A DNA stretch of 64,000 bases from Macrobrachium rosenbergii (Eukaryota; Arthropoda; Malacostraca; Decapoda; Palaemonidae). Of this stretch, positions 26,665 to 39,842 are shown in pieces. The notes under the pieces were generated by a model. That model saw nothing but the letters and a program-made list of their open reading frames with translations. It had not been told where the DNA came from and searched no databases. The position numbers and the translations under genes are program-made. Position 1 is the first letter of the stretch, and the number at the start of each line of letters is the position of its first letter. Location: contig NC_089756.1 of the NCBI RefSeq assembly GCF_040412425.1, positions 8,788,726-8,852,725 of the forward strand. The letters run 5' to 3'.

Positions 26665-26698
<34 letters not shown>

Positions 26699-26775
26699 TG
26701 TAGAATCAAACATTATCATTGAAAAGAAAATCATATGGTGAAATGTGACGAGACTGCTGCACTTATTGACAAAAC

Positions 26776-26856
<81 letters not shown>

Positions 26857-26869
26857 TTGTAGAATCAAA

Positions 26870-26935
<66 letters not shown>

Positions 26936-27013
26936 TGAAAGGAAAATCATTTTGTAAAATGAATCGAGACTACTGCAATTTCTATCGAAAAAAAAATCAT
27001 TGACAAAACAGGG

Positions 27014-27087
<74 letters not shown>
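26665..27087. repeat. Tandem block of GTAGAATCAAA spacers with (GA)n and (TTA)n
   Basis: The unit is (GA)n, then a GTAGAATCAAACATTAT-like part, then GGAAAATCAT, GAGACTGCTGCA, and TTGACAAAACGG before the next (GA)n. Two complete units and the start of a third are visible. In the second unit the ATTATC after CAAA has expanded into a (TTA)n tract at 26871-26935; the first unit has only a single ATTATCATT there. Confidence 0.9.
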
Positions 27088-27090
<3 letters not shown>

Positions 27091-27199
27091 TGCAAAATCA
27101 AACATTACAAACGGAAGGAAAAGTGTTGATTGATGAAAGGGAACTTTATTGGGAGAGGAGCCGGGATTACGATAACAGAAACGCAGGTGATCAAAGGAA

Positions 27200-27312
27200 A
27201 GAGAGAGAGAGAGAGAGAGATGGTGCTGGAAAAAAAAAAACGCCTAAAGAAAAATCCTACCAAATAATTCTGGGAATCAAAGGAATCGACGGCGTGTTGC
27301 CGTATCCTAAGC

Positions 27313-27390
<78 letters not shown>

Positions 27391-27476
27391 TGCAGAAAAA
27401 CAACGCCATAAGAAAAATCCTACCAAATAATTCTGGGAATCAGAGGAATTGACGTGTGTATTGCCGTATCCGTAGC

Positions 27477-27538
<62 letters not shown>
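27200..27538. repeat. Tandem duplication with (GA)n cores, spacer about 95 bp
   Basis: The spacer GATGGTGC..., AAAAATCCTACCAAATAATT, CTGGGAATCA, GCCGTATCC, GCGACGA occurs twice, at about 27220-27314 and 27386-27480, each followed by a long (GA)n. The unit differs from that of the block just before it. Confidence 0.92.
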
Positions 27539-27539
<1 letters not shown>

Positions 27540-27540
<1 letters not shown>

Positions 27541-28351
27541 CAAAACCCTTCACCGATAGAGACCCGAAAATTATCAGAAATGCTGTAAGGAGATTATTTC
27601 GTAACTCAGTACAGAGTTTCAGAAAGATTTGCGAAATACGAACTACATTAATATTGTTCAATTATTTTATTTATTATAAAACAATTTTCAAAGATGAGGA
27701 ATATATGCTGTAACTTAATTAACTTTATCTTGAGTAAAATTATTGTTTCATGAAGAAAATGTTTACTAAGACGTGAAATAATGAATACAGCATATTTTAG
27801 ATATCAGATATTTCATATTATACTAAAAGTGAGAATAACGCCTTATAGAAAGAAACTACTTCACTAGAAAGAGAAACAATACCGTAACTTAGCATGAATC
27901 GCTTTTATACAGGATGTCTTTTAAAAAAGACGTGAAGTAACTAATACGATAACTGTTTCCATATGGAAAATATATAAGACTAAAGCGAAATACCTTAATA
28001 TTCGTTACATGGTGCACAATGAAAAGATTTCGCATAGGCAATATACTTTCAAAAATAACGCAAATGACTATTAGAAGGAGGATATTATATTGTAAATATA
28101 AATATAATGAAAAATACTGCGTCATCTGGCAAATGACCACAAGAGTTTTCGAAAGATATAAGAAATATCGGACAAATAACGCCATGCGATATTTCCACAT
28201 TTTGTTCACAAAAGCAGCTTCGAAATATGGAGCACAGTATTATTCGTCAAGGAACGCAAAAGCATTTTTATTTTTTATTTTTTTACTAACATAGGCATTA
28301 GTGGCCATGTAAAACGATAAATTTTGTTTGCGAATCTCCTAAAATCACAGG
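27540..28351. other. No gene seen
   Basis: AT-rich sequence; the two frames of about 100 codons here are on opposite strands and show no domain. Confidence 0.55.
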
Positions 28352-28360
28352 AAAATTATG

Positions 28361-28669
28361 GAATGGAATGGAATACAGAATTTAGGCCACGTGCTGGGAC
28401 CTATGCGGTCATCCAGCTCTGAAAAGGAAATTCAGAGCAGAGAGGTTTGAAAGGTTTAACAGGAGGAAACCTCGCAATTGCACTATGAAAAAACTGTTAG
28501 GAGAGGGTGGATAGCAAGATGGAAGAAAGAGAATATGAATGGAGGTACAGTAAAAGGAATGAAAGGGGTTGCAGCTAAGCGCCGAGAGGACGCTGCAAAG
28601 AACCTTAAGTAATGCCTACAGTGCACCGCGTGAGGTGCACTGAAGGTGCTACCCCTCTACAGTGAGAGA
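28361..28669 (-). mobile_element. SINE-like repeat, family A, copy 5, with target-site duplication
   Basis: Flanked by AAAATTATG at 28352-28360 and at 28670-28678. The left end shows three GGAAT-type pentamers, which is the tail on the minus strand. Internal blocks match the other family A copies. Confidence 0.88.
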
Positions 28670-28678
28670 AAAATTATG

Positions 28679-29010
28679 AAATTCACAGGGGTAAACTATG
28701 CTGAAATTCACAAAAATAAAAAACTGTAATGAAACTCAAAAAGGAACAAAAAAAGATGCTAATCTGCATAGACAAAAAAAACATACTGCCATACACTGTG
28801 AAAAACTATACTGATATACAGTGCTGAAAAACTATCCTGAAATTCAGAGAAAACTGTACTGAAATTCACTGAATATCAATCTAGTTGCGGAAACCCACTT
28901 TGAAAAAACATTGAAAATCAGAAAAGACTATACTAGAATTCCCCGGAAATATTATACAAAAATCAAACAAGAAAAAATGCGCTGAAATTGAACGAGAACA
29001 CTTAGCAGCT
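28679..29010. repeat. Degenerate tandem repeat, period about 20-30 bp
   Basis: Variants of GAAAAACTATACTGAAATTCA recur about ten times with poor spacing. No coding meaning is seen. Confidence 0.65.
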
Positions 29011-29660
<650 letters not shown>

Positions 29661-29709
29661 GACCTCTCATTCACTGCTTGAAGATGTAAACGTATCCAAA
29701 AAACTTATT

Positions 29710-29728
29710 TTATATATATTATATATAT

Positions 29729-29820
<92 letters not shown>

Positions 29821-29913
29821 ATATATATATATATATAAATTAATATTGTATGTGTAATATATATATATAATGTATAAACCATGTACACACATAAACACAC
29901 ACACACACACACA
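29710..29913. repeat. (TA)n tract followed by (CA)n
   Basis: TA repeats at about 29710-29837 with AAATTA-type breaks, then a (CA)n run at 29885-29913. Confidence 0.93.
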
Positions 29914-30276
29914 CAGGGCCTTACTTCAGGACTGCAAATCCCCCCGAAATTTTCGGAAAAATATTGCTTTGAACTTCAGCCTTATAACAAGTTTCCCTTG
30001 ACCCTTAAATACTGTCAAGTAGCTCTTGGAGATACCTACACATCAGACTCAGCCAACCTATAAAAACTAATATTCAGGATTCTTAATCCATTAACTTATC
30101 CATAAAAATTATCCATAAATACTAAATAAAGCCATTTTCATAATCCACTTACTTATTCATAAACACAATTTAAATCCATAATCATTATACACTTACTTAT
30201 CTATAAACACTGAGTAACCAACCCAATTAAAACAATATACAAAAAGTAAAGTGATTCAGCATTTTCATTAATAATC

Positions 30277-30278
<2 letters not shown>
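29914..30278. other. No gene seen; weak ATAAA-rich repetition
   Basis: CTTATCCATAAA-like phrases recur several times between 30090 and 30210. No gene was recognised. Confidence 0.55.

Positions 30279-30345
<67 letters not shown>
30279..30345. repeat. (CT)n microsatellite
   Basis: Pure CT tract of about 66 bp. Confidence 0.97.
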
Positions 30346-30349
<4 letters not shown>

Positions 30350-30519
30350 CAGGCGCATTCTTAGGGAACGATAAATTCCTGGACTTTAAGCGAAAATTGT
30401 CTTCAGAGGGGCTGAAGAAGTTACTTGGCTCTTCTCGGAAGTTATTACATTTGATATGTGATCCTATTATAGCAAGGAGAGACGATGCACCAGAAATGGA
30501 GAAGGGGATTGTGGATGAG

Positions 30520-30645
30520 GGAGGAGGAGGGGGAGGAGGAGGAAGTGAGAGGATTTGAAGCAAAATGAACAGACCTGGTGAAAAGTAGTAAGAGGAGGAG
30601 GAGGAGGAGGAGGAAGTGAGAGGATTTGAAGCAGAATGAAGAGAC
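30520..30645. repeat. Duplicated GGA-rich segment
   Basis: A (GGA)n-like tract followed by AGTGAGAGGATTTGAAGC, AGAATGA-like and GACGTGGTGA-like parts occurs twice with a period of about 75 bp. Confidence 0.8.
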
Positions 30646-30979
30646 GTGGTGAGAAGTGGCATCAGGAGCAAAAAGGATAGCAAATAGGTGAAGAAAATTA
30701 TCAATACAAAGGAATGCCGCAAAGAAAATGGGGGAATATTCATTAAAAGGAGTAAAAACATAAATAACATAATTAGCATAAGACAAATAAGACCACAGGG
30801 AAGAAAATGTTGGGAAAGGATAAACCTGGTAATTGAGAAGGGATGAAAAACGGAAAAATAAAAATAGTATATCTGAAGCTCGTATGAGAGAGAGAGCTAG
30901 TAAAGGCGAAAATGCATCTGCACAACTGAAAATGACTAGATGTAAAAAATATGAATACGACAGACACTGACAGACAGAC

Positions 30980-31018
<39 letters not shown>

Positions 31019-31242
31019 AGAAGAGGAAACAGTGAGGATAATGACTGCGTCTAAACAACTATCGTATGACCAGATGTAAAAATAGGTATTTAGGAGAGAG
31101 CGAGAGATAGAGATTTAATAGTGGTGATAAAGAATGCAGTATGAAAATTATACCATGATAAAAAGGACTTGAGGAGGGAAATACACAGAGAGAGCTGTAG
31201 AATATATATGATAAAAAAGATTACACGACAATCCGCCGTCAT

Positions 31243-31244
<2 letters not shown>
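30646..31244. other. Purine-rich sequence without a gene
   Basis: A/G-rich DNA with a (GA)n at about 30984-31013 and scattered GAGAGA. A minus-strand frame of 178 codons (30981-30445) is a pyrimidine-rich translation without domain features. Confidence 0.55.

Positions 31245-31303
<59 letters not shown>
31245..31303. repeat. (GA)n microsatellite
   Basis: Pure GA tract of about 56 bp. Confidence 0.97.
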
Positions 31304-31305
<2 letters not shown>

Positions 31306-31675
31306 TGCCATACGTATGTGTGCTCTTGTGCTATGGTTACCCTCAGTAAAAGAAATTAGATTAATAAAATTATGTTAATCAAATATTAGTGACCTCGGGA
31401 TCACTAAACAGACATAAATTAAATTTCAGTGCATGACAGTCTGTAATCAAACGAAATACAAAAACACGAATCAAAAGAAAAGGAAGAGGAAAAATAAAAA
31501 TAAGAGATTACAGGTTAAGACTATTAATTAACTAAAGGTACTATATCCACAACGGTAAAAAATACGAGAAAAAGCAGAAAAACTTTTATCAAAAACACTT
31601 CACGTAACAGGAAACATGAAAAAGCCTGAGTTAAATCAAGATATTAAGAGGAGCGAAGATCTAAACCAAATACAT

Positions 31676-31677
<2 letters not shown>

Positions 31678-31747
<70 letters not shown>
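31678..31747. repeat. (GA)n microsatellite
   Basis: Pure GA tract of about 68 bp. Confidence 0.97.
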
Positions 31748-32130
31748 AAATTTGTAAAACTGAAGTTGAATGATTAGGGGACAAAACACTTGTGCGAGTG
31801 TTTGTAAAATATCAGGTACAACAGGAGAAAGTAAAACAAAATACGGGGGTGAGGATTCAGTCTGCGATGAATAGTCTGAAAACTAGACAGAATGGACGAG
31901 GATTATGTTGGGGTAAAAATGGGAATTGAATTCACATGTAATTCTGGAATAAAGGGAAAAATGACACGGAAGATAAACCGTATTGGATGCAAGTATTATT
32001 ACTGAGAGAAAGGAGGGTGAAATGGGTATTAAGAGATTTACATGAACAAAACTTATTCCAAGTAATAAGTACGAGCAATACTACTGAAACTCGGTAGTTT
32101 AAGATGCATGCTAGATTGTCTTATGGCAGG
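31748..32130. other. No gene seen
   Basis: Purine-rich sequence without supported features. Confidence 0.6.
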
Positions 32131-32138
32131 TCTAGACT

Positions 32139-32429
32139 AGAATACAGAATATGGAATTTAGGCGAATGGCCAAGCGCTGGGACCTATAATGTCATTCAGC
32201 GCTGAAAGGGAAATTGACAGTGGAGAGGTTTGAAAGGTATAACAGGAAGAAAACCTCGCAGTTGCAATATGAATCAATTGTTAGGAGGGGGCGAAAAGGA
32301 AGATGGAAGAAAGAGGATGAAAGGGGTTGCAGCTGCGGGCCGAAGGGACGCTGCAAGGAACCTTCAGTAATGCCTACAGTGCACCGTATGAGGTGCACTG
32401 ACGGCACTACTCCTCTATAGAGGGCGAGA
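32139..32429 (-). mobile_element. SINE-like repeat, family A, copy 6, with target-site duplication
   Basis: Flanked exactly by TCTAGACT at 32131-32138 and 32430-32437. Internal family A blocks are present, with a small deletion in the middle (after GGAAGATGGAAGAAAGAGG). The pentamer tail is at the left, so it is read on the minus strand. Confidence 0.88.
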
Positions 32430-32437
32430 TCTAGACT

Positions 32438-33580
32438 CTTCGACTAATTCTAGTTTCCTACAGCAACAACAAAATTCTTATTCACTTATAAAAACTAAAA
32501 CTTCATCCATTATAAAGGGGAAGTCATTCTCTTATCCTGAACACAGTAAGTTTCAACGTTCCAAAGCAGACCAGTCTTTACTCGAAAAATCACCGTAAAC
32601 TATATACTTACGATTAAAAATTGCTTCTACATTACGCTCACTCTCAATGACATCTCACAGCGAGTTAAAATTCATTAGGGAGCGATCCAACTGACGTCAA
32701 AACAGCATGTCATCGACGTCCCGACCATTAAGTCATGTGCCGTCCTTAATGTCATTTCCTGGACAAAGGGTTTCAGCTCTGCCATCGCAGTTGCCCCATT
32801 ATGGAACTCATTTCAGCTATTTCAAAACATTATCTCCCTTTGTATGCTAGTAATCGAATCTCTTCGTTCTCTTTCGCTGGCTGATAATAATCAATGAACA
32901 GCGCGCGCAGAATGTTCGATCGATGCATGCGCGCTTTCCGATATAAATTCAAAAACAATCTTTTCCATCGTCATCATCATTGTCATTATTATCCCAGTTT
33001 ATTTTTTCAAGTCGTCCTGTTAAGCCTCTCTCTGATTTGGTTTGCTATTGAGTTTGATTATACTTCAGGTAGTCATCTTAATCTTTATGGACGATACCAA
33101 TTTGAGATGATAGTTTCAAGTTTAAAATGCGGAGTAGAGACACTCGACTTTGGTAGCTTTTTTTTTTTTTTTTTTTTTGCTGGCTTCAGTCTAAAGATAG
33201 CAGTTTTGCCATCACCAGTAGCTATAGCCCTTCTGACATTTTCTAAGCTTCATCCGATGGAAAGTTTGTTTTACAACTGAGGGACTGGAAAATGAGGAAG
33301 ATACAAGGCTCAGCAGTCCCTCAATGCCAACTGAATACACTGAAAATCGTTATTAGGCGCTATGCATGGCGTCGCAGCTGCATGCGTTACCGATGCCGAA
33401 CGCTATAAATTAATAATAAAGGACGCAGGCTACACGGCTAAAGAACTGCTTGTTCTAGGTTTTCACAAGGTGACACAGAAAGAATTGTTTTTAATTATTT
33501 CATTTTTACACTCCTAATTTCCAAATTCAATTTTATTCTTCTCATTTCCTACAACACTTGTGTGTCTCTTTCTAAACTCG
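32438..33580. other. No gene seen; poly(T) run
   Basis: Includes a run of about 21 T at 33158-33178. The 128-codon plus-strand frame at 32894-33280 spans the run and has no known domain. Confidence 0.55.
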
Positions 33581-33619
33581 TCAAGACAAACACAAGCTAC
33601 CTCTGATACCTTGTGAGAT

Positions 33620-33817
33620 CATCTTACATTTACCACCAGTTTCCGCGGTTTCGTCACTTTTCCCACAGTCATCACATTCCACAATTTCTCTCTCCCCTCT
33701 CGAGCGAGGGAGAATGCTCCGGATGATTTTTCTATTAGCATCGAGAGCAATTCTACGTTCGTCTTCCTTGATTATGAGCGATACTCCCCCAGCGTCATCG
33801 CTTCCGTCTTCCTCCAT
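33620..33817 (-). other. Possible short coding exon, unrecognised
   Basis: A minus-strand frame starts MEEDGSDDAGGVSLIIKED and continues with a varied, charged composition (including ECDDCGKSDETAETGGK) unlike the surrounding repeat translations. A donor-like GGTAAATG lies near its end (about 33633-33640). I recognise no family, see no partner exon and cannot test expression. Chance is quite possible. Confidence 0.15.
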
Positions 33818-33829
33818 AAATATTATAAT

Positions 33830-34134
33830 TACACTCCATGAAAGCTGCTGTTTCTCCTGAGGATAGGCCAGCGTCTCATTTTTTTCGCCGGCCGCCTTGC
33901 AACCACACCTGGCTTCATTACTTATGCTAATGCTGCTGATCTATTTTTTTTCCTTCGTTAGTCGTTCCTGGTTATGAATGAGATTTTTCTTTCTTTTTTG
34001 CCTTTTTTCTCTTTGTTTTCTCCTTGCCAAAGAGGCTTTTGTTTTACGGACCGGGTACATTTATATCTGTTGGGGTATATCTCGTCGGTATTATTTTGTT
34101 AACCTTGTGCCTTGTTCAGTTAAACTGCCAATCA
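33830..34134. other. Left flank of the satellite array
   Basis: Non-repetitive T-rich sequence. The satellite begins abruptly near 34135. Confidence 0.6.
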
Positions 34135-35785
34135 TTACCTGTGACCAATTACTGTTATTTTGTTACAAGAACGCAGTCATTGGTGTTTCTGTTCTATCAT
34201 TGCTGTTTTGTTACAAGAATGCAGTCATTGGTGTTTCTGCTCTATCACTGCTATTTTGTTACAAGAACGCAGTCATTGGCGTTTCTGCTCTATCACTGCT
34301 ATTTTGTTACAAGAATGCAGTCATTGGTGTTTCTGCTCTATCACTGTTATTTTGGTACCAGAACGCAGTCATTGATGTTCCTGTTCTATCACTGCTATTT
34401 TGTTACAAGAATGCAGTCACTGGCGTTTCTGTTCTATCACTGCTGCAAAAACGCAGTCACTGGTGTTGCTGTTCCATAACTGCTATTTTGTTACAAGAAC
34501 GCAGTTACTGGTATTTCTGTTCTATCCCTGCTATTTGGTTACCAGAACGCAGTCATTGGTGTTAATGTTCTATCACTGCTATTTTCTTACAAGAACGCAG
34601 GCACAGGTGTTCCTGTTCTATCACTGCTATTATGTTACAAGAACGAAGTCATTGGTGTTCCTGGTCTATCGCTGCTATTTTGTTACAAGAATGCAGCCAT
34701 TGGAGTTCCTGTTCTATCACTGTTACAAAAACGCAGTCACTGGTGTTCCTGTTCCATCACTGCTATTTTGTTACAAGAACGCAGCCATTGGTGTTAAGGT
34801 TCTATCACTGCTATTTTCTTACAATATTGAAGTCATTGGTGTTTCTGTTCTATCACTGCTATTGTGTTACAAGAATGCAGTCATTGGTGTTTCTTTTTTA
34901 TCACTGATATTTTGTTACAAAAACATGGTCATTTGTGTTTTTCATCTATCAACACTACAAGAATGCAGTCATTGGTGTTCTTGTTCTAACACTGCTATTT
35001 TGCTACAAGAACACAGTCGTTGGTGTTTATGTTCTATCACTGCTACAAGAAAGCAGTCATTGGTGTTTCTGTTCTATCGCTGCTATTTTGTTACAAGAAC
35101 GCAGTCATTGGTGTTCCTAGTCTATTGCTGCTATTTTGTTACAAGAATGCAGTCATTGGAGTTCCTGTTCTATCACTACTACAAAAATGCAGTCACTGGT
35201 GTTCCTGTTCCATTACTGCTATTTTGTTACAAGAACGCAGCCATTGGTGTTAATGTTCTATCACTGCTATTTTCTTACAATATTGAAGTCATTGGTGTTT
35301 CTGTTCTATCACTGTTATTGTGTTACAAGAATGCAGTCATTGGTGTTTCTTTTTTATCACTGATATTTTGTTACAAAAACACAGTCATTTGTGTTTTTCA
35401 TCTCTCAATGCTACACGAACGCAGTCATTGGTGTTCTTGTTCTAACACTGCTATTTTGATACAAGAACGCAGTCGTTGGTGCTTATGTTCTATCACTGCT
35501 ACAAGAAAGCAGTCATTGGTGTTTCTGTTCTATCACTGCTATTTTGTGACAAGAACGCAGTCATTGCTGTTCCTGTTCTATCATTGCTATTTTGTTACAA
35601 GAATGCAGTCATTGGTGTTCCTGTTCTATCACTGCTATTTCGCTTCAATAACACAGTTATTGGTGTTCCTGTTCTATCACTGCTATTTTGTTTACAGGAA
35701 CACAGTCACTGGTGTTTCTGTTCTATCACTGCTATTTTTTTACAAGAACGCAGTCATTGGTGTTTTCCTGTTCTATCACTGCTAT

Positions 35786-38700
35786 TTTGTTACAAGAAGG
35801 CAGTCATTGGTGTTTCTGTTCTATCACTGCTATTTCACTTCAAGAACACAGTCATTGGTGTTCCTGTTCTATCACTGCTATTTTGTTACAAGAACGCAGT
35901 CACTGGTGTTTCTATCACTGCTATTTTGTTACACTTCTGCAGTCATTGGTGTTCCTGTTCTATCACTGCTATTTTGTTACAAGAGCGCAGTCATTGGTGT
36001 ACCTGTTCTATCACTGCTATTTTCTTACAAGAATGGAGTCATTGGTGTTTCTGTTCTATCACTGCTATGCTGTTACAAGGATGCAGCCATTGGTGTTTCT
36101 GTATATCACTGTTATTAGGCTACAAGAATGAAATCATTGTGGTTCCTGTTCTATCACCGTTATTTTGCTAAAGAACGCACTCATTGGTGTTTCTTTTCTA
36201 TCACTGCTATTTTGTTACAATGCCGCAGTCATTGCTGTTCCTTTTCCATCATTGCTATTTTGTTACAAGAACGCAGTCATTGGTGTTCCTGTTCTATCAC
36301 TGCTACAAGAACGCAGTCTTTGGTGTTCCTGTTCAATCACTGCTATTTTGCTACAAGAACGCAGCCATTGGTGTTTCTGTTATATTACTGTTATTTTGTT
36401 ACAAGAACGCAATCATTGTTAAAATAACGCATTTATTGGTGTTCCTGTTCTATCACTGCAATTTTTTTACAAGTACACAGTCATTGGTGTTTCTCCTCTA
36501 TCACTGCTAGTTTGTTACACTAATGCAGTTTTAGGCTTTTCTGTTCTATCACTGCTATTTTGTTACAGGAATGCAGTCATATGTGTTTCTGTTCTATCAC
36601 GGCTATTTTGTTACAAGAATGCAGTCATTGGTGTTCCCAATCTATCACTGCTATTTTCTTACAAACACGCTGTCATTGGTGTTTCTGTTCAATCACTGCT
36701 GCAAGAACGCAGTCATTGGTGCTTCAGTTCTATCACTGCTATTTTATTACAAGAACTCAGTCAATGGTGTTCCTGTTCTACCACAGTTACTTTGTTACAA
36801 GAATGCAATCACTGGTGTTCCTGTTATATCACTACTATTTTGTTACAAGAACACAGTCTTTGGTGTCTCTGTTCTATCACTGCTACAAGAACGCAGTCAT
36901 TGTCACTACTATTTTGTTACAAGAACACAGTCTTTGGTGTTTCTGTTCTCTCACTGCTACAAGAACGCAGTCACTGGTGTTCCTGCTCTGTCGCTGCTAC
37001 AAGAATGAAGTCTGGTGTTTCTGTTCTATCACTGCTATTTTGTTACAAGAATGCAGTCATTGGTGTTTCTTTTTATCACTGATATTTTGTTACAAAACAC
37101 AGTCATTTGTGTTTTTCATCTATCAATGCTACAAGAACGCAGTCATTGGTGTTCTTGTTCTAACACTGCTATTTTGCTACAAGAACACAGTCGTTGGTGT
37201 TTATGTTCTATCACTGCTACAAGAAAGCAGTCATTGGTGTTTCTGTTCTATCACTGCTATTTTGTTACAAGAACGCATTGGTGTTCCTGTTCTATCGCTG
37301 CTATTTTGTTACAAGAATGCAGTCATTGGAGTTCCTGTTCTATCACTGCTAAAAAAATGCAGTCACTGGTGTCCCTGTTCTATCACTGCTATTTTGTTAC
37401 AAGATGGCAGTCATTGGTGTTTCTGTTCTATCACTGCTATTTCACTTCAAGAACACAGTCATTGGTGTTCCTGTTCTATCACTGCTATTTTGTTACAAGA
37501 ACGCAGTCATTGGTGTTCCTGTTCTATCACTGCTATTTTGTTACAAGAACGCAGTCACTGGTGTTTCTATCACTGCTATTTTGTTACACTTCTGCAGTCA
37601 TTGGTGTTCCTGTTCTATCACTGCTATTTTGTTACAAGAGCGCAGTCATTGGTGTACCTGTTCTATCACTGCTATTTTCTTACAAGAATGGAGTCATTGG
37701 TGTTTCTGTTCTATCACTGCTATGCTGTTACAAGGATGCAGCCATTGGTGTTTCTGTATATCACTGTTATTAGGCTACAAGAATGAAATCATTGTGGTTC
37801 CTGTTCTATAACCGTTATTTTGCTAAAGAACGCACTCATTGGTGTTTCTTTTCTATCACTGCTATTTTGTTACAATGCCGCAGTCATTGCTGTTCCTTTT
37901 CCATCATTGCTATTTTGTTACAAGAACGCAGTCATTGGTGTTCCTGTTCTATCACTGCTACAAGAACGCAGTCTTTGGTGTTCCTGTTCAATCACTGCTA
38001 TTTTGCTACAAGAACGCAGCCATTGGTGTTTCTGTTATATTACTGTTATTTTGTTACAAGAACGCAATCACTGTTAAAATAACGCATTTATTGGTGTTCC
38101 TGTTCTATCACTGCAATTTTTTTACAAGTACACAGTCATTGGTGTTTCTCCTCTATCACTGCTAGTTTGTTACACTAATGCCGTTTTAGGCTTTTCTGTT
38201 CTATCACTGCTATTTTGTTACAGGAACGCAGTCATATGTGTTTCTGTTCTATCACGGCTATTTTGTTACAAGAATGCAGTCATTGGTGTTCCCAATCTAT
38301 CACTGCTATTTTCTTACAAACACGCTGTCATTGGTGTTTCTGTTCAATCACTGCTGCAAGAACGCAGTCATTGGTGCTTCAGTTCTATCACTGCTATTTT
38401 ATTACAAGAACTCAGTCAATGGTGTTCCTGTTCTACCACAGTTACTTTGTTACAAGAATGCAATCACTGGTGTTCCTGTTATATCACTACTATTTTGTTA
38501 CAAGAACACAGTCTTTGGTGTCTCTGTTCTATCACTGCTACAAGAACGCAGTCATTGTCACTACTATTTTGTTACAAGAACACAGTCTTTGGTGTTTCTG
38601 TTCTCTCACTGCTACAAGAACGCAGTCACTGGTGTTCCTGCTCTGTCGCTGCTACAAGAATGAAGTCTGGTGTTTCTGTTCTATCACTGCTATTTTGTTA

Positions 38701-39180
38701 CAAGAATGCAGTCATTGGTGTTTCTTTTTTATCACTGATATTTTGTTACAAAAACACAGTCATTTGTGTTTTTCATCTATCAATGCTACAAGAACGCAGT
38801 CATTGGTGTTCTTGTTCTAACACTGCTATTTTGCTACAAGAACACAGTCGTTGGTGTTTATGTTCTATCACTGCTACAAGAAAGCAGTCATTGGTGTTTC
38901 TGTTCTATCACTGCTATTTTGTTACAAGAACGCATTGGTGTTCCTGTTCTATTGCTGCTATTTTGTTACAAGAATGCAGTCATTGGAGTTCCTATTCTAT
39001 CACTGCTAAAAAAATGCAGTCACTGGTGTCCCTGTTCTATCACTGCTATTTTGTTACAAGATGGCAGTCATTGGTGTTTCTGTTCTATCACTGCTATTTG
39101 GCTTCAAGAACACAGTCATTGGTGTTCCTGTTCTATCACTGCTATTTTGTTACAAGAACGCAGTCACTGGTGTTTCTGTT
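35786..39180. repeat. Higher-order repeat inside the satellite, period about 1.6-1.66 kb
   Basis: Block 1 (about 35786-37392) and block 2 (about 37393-39054) carry the same ordered series of variant units; for example ATGAAATCATTGTGGTTCC at 36128 recurs at 37783, an offset of 1655. A third block starts at about 39055 and diverges after about 120 bp. Block 2 has one additional 48-bp unit near 37500. Differences between blocks are few, which shows recent duplication of the whole series. Confidence 0.93.
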
Positions 39181-39491
39181 CTATCACAGCTATTTTGTTA
39201 CAAGAATGCAGTCATTGGTGTTTCTGTTCTGTCACTGCTACAAGAACGCAGTCATTGGTGTTCGTATTGTAACACTGCTATCTTACTAAAAGAATGAAGT
39301 CATTGGTGTTTCTGTTCTATCACTAGTTCAAGTACGCAGTCATTGGTGTTTCTGTTCTCTCACTGCTATTTTGTTAAAAGAACGCAGTCATTGGTGTTCC
39401 TGTTCTATCATTGATATTTTGCTACATTAATGCAGTTATTGGTGTTTCTGTTCTATCATTGCTATTTTGTTACAGGTACACAATCATTGCT

Positions 39492-39715
39492 GACTTTTTT
39501 TATCACACCGTGATTTATATACGATCATGAAGCTAGAAATATCACTTAATATCAAATCCACGCTACCTCGGGAATATCCCCGATGGGGAATTATCACCGA
39601 AGGGGAATTTATAAGTGATAAATGGACGGGCACTGCCGAGTCTCGATCCCACGACACAGACGCGCATCCAGCGAATCCAGTCGACGCTAACCACTGAGCA
39701 ATCAAGAGAGGTATA
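39492..39715 (-). mobile_element. tRNA-derived SINE inside the satellite array
   Basis: On the minus strand the element begins with a tRNA-like head containing an A-box-like TGGTTAGCGTCG (39693-39682) and a B-box-like GGATCGAGACTC (39649-39638), 32 bp apart. This is the internal RNA polymerase III promoter layout. The body of about 130 bp ends in CACGGTGTGATAAAAAAAGT. The head would allow transcription by polymerase III; mobilisation would depend on a LINE elsewhere. Confidence 0.85.
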
Positions 39716-39842
39716 AGTTAACGCCGAGTCTGGTGTACTTTATTTACCCGTCGAGAGCGGGGAAATTGTACTTAGCTTCGGCATTAACCCACCTCGACCA
39801 TGATAGTTCATTGGTACGTTTGGAACACGCAGCTCTTTTTAT
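39716..39842. other. Spacer between the two SINE copies
   Basis: A 127-bp non-satellite sequence that I do not recognise. It separates the full SINE from the second body copy. Confidence 0.6.

Noticed and set aside
34400..36118. A 572-codon open frame and several others of 100-400 codons in the satellite
   Set aside because: The unit has no stop codon in any plus-strand frame, the translation switches between three unrelated peptides at each 40-bp unit, and no start context, signal or domain is evident.
39636..39702. tRNA gene on the minus strand
   Set aside because: A and B boxes are present, but the sequence continues into a SINE body and I see no complete cloverleaf, so it is a SINE head.
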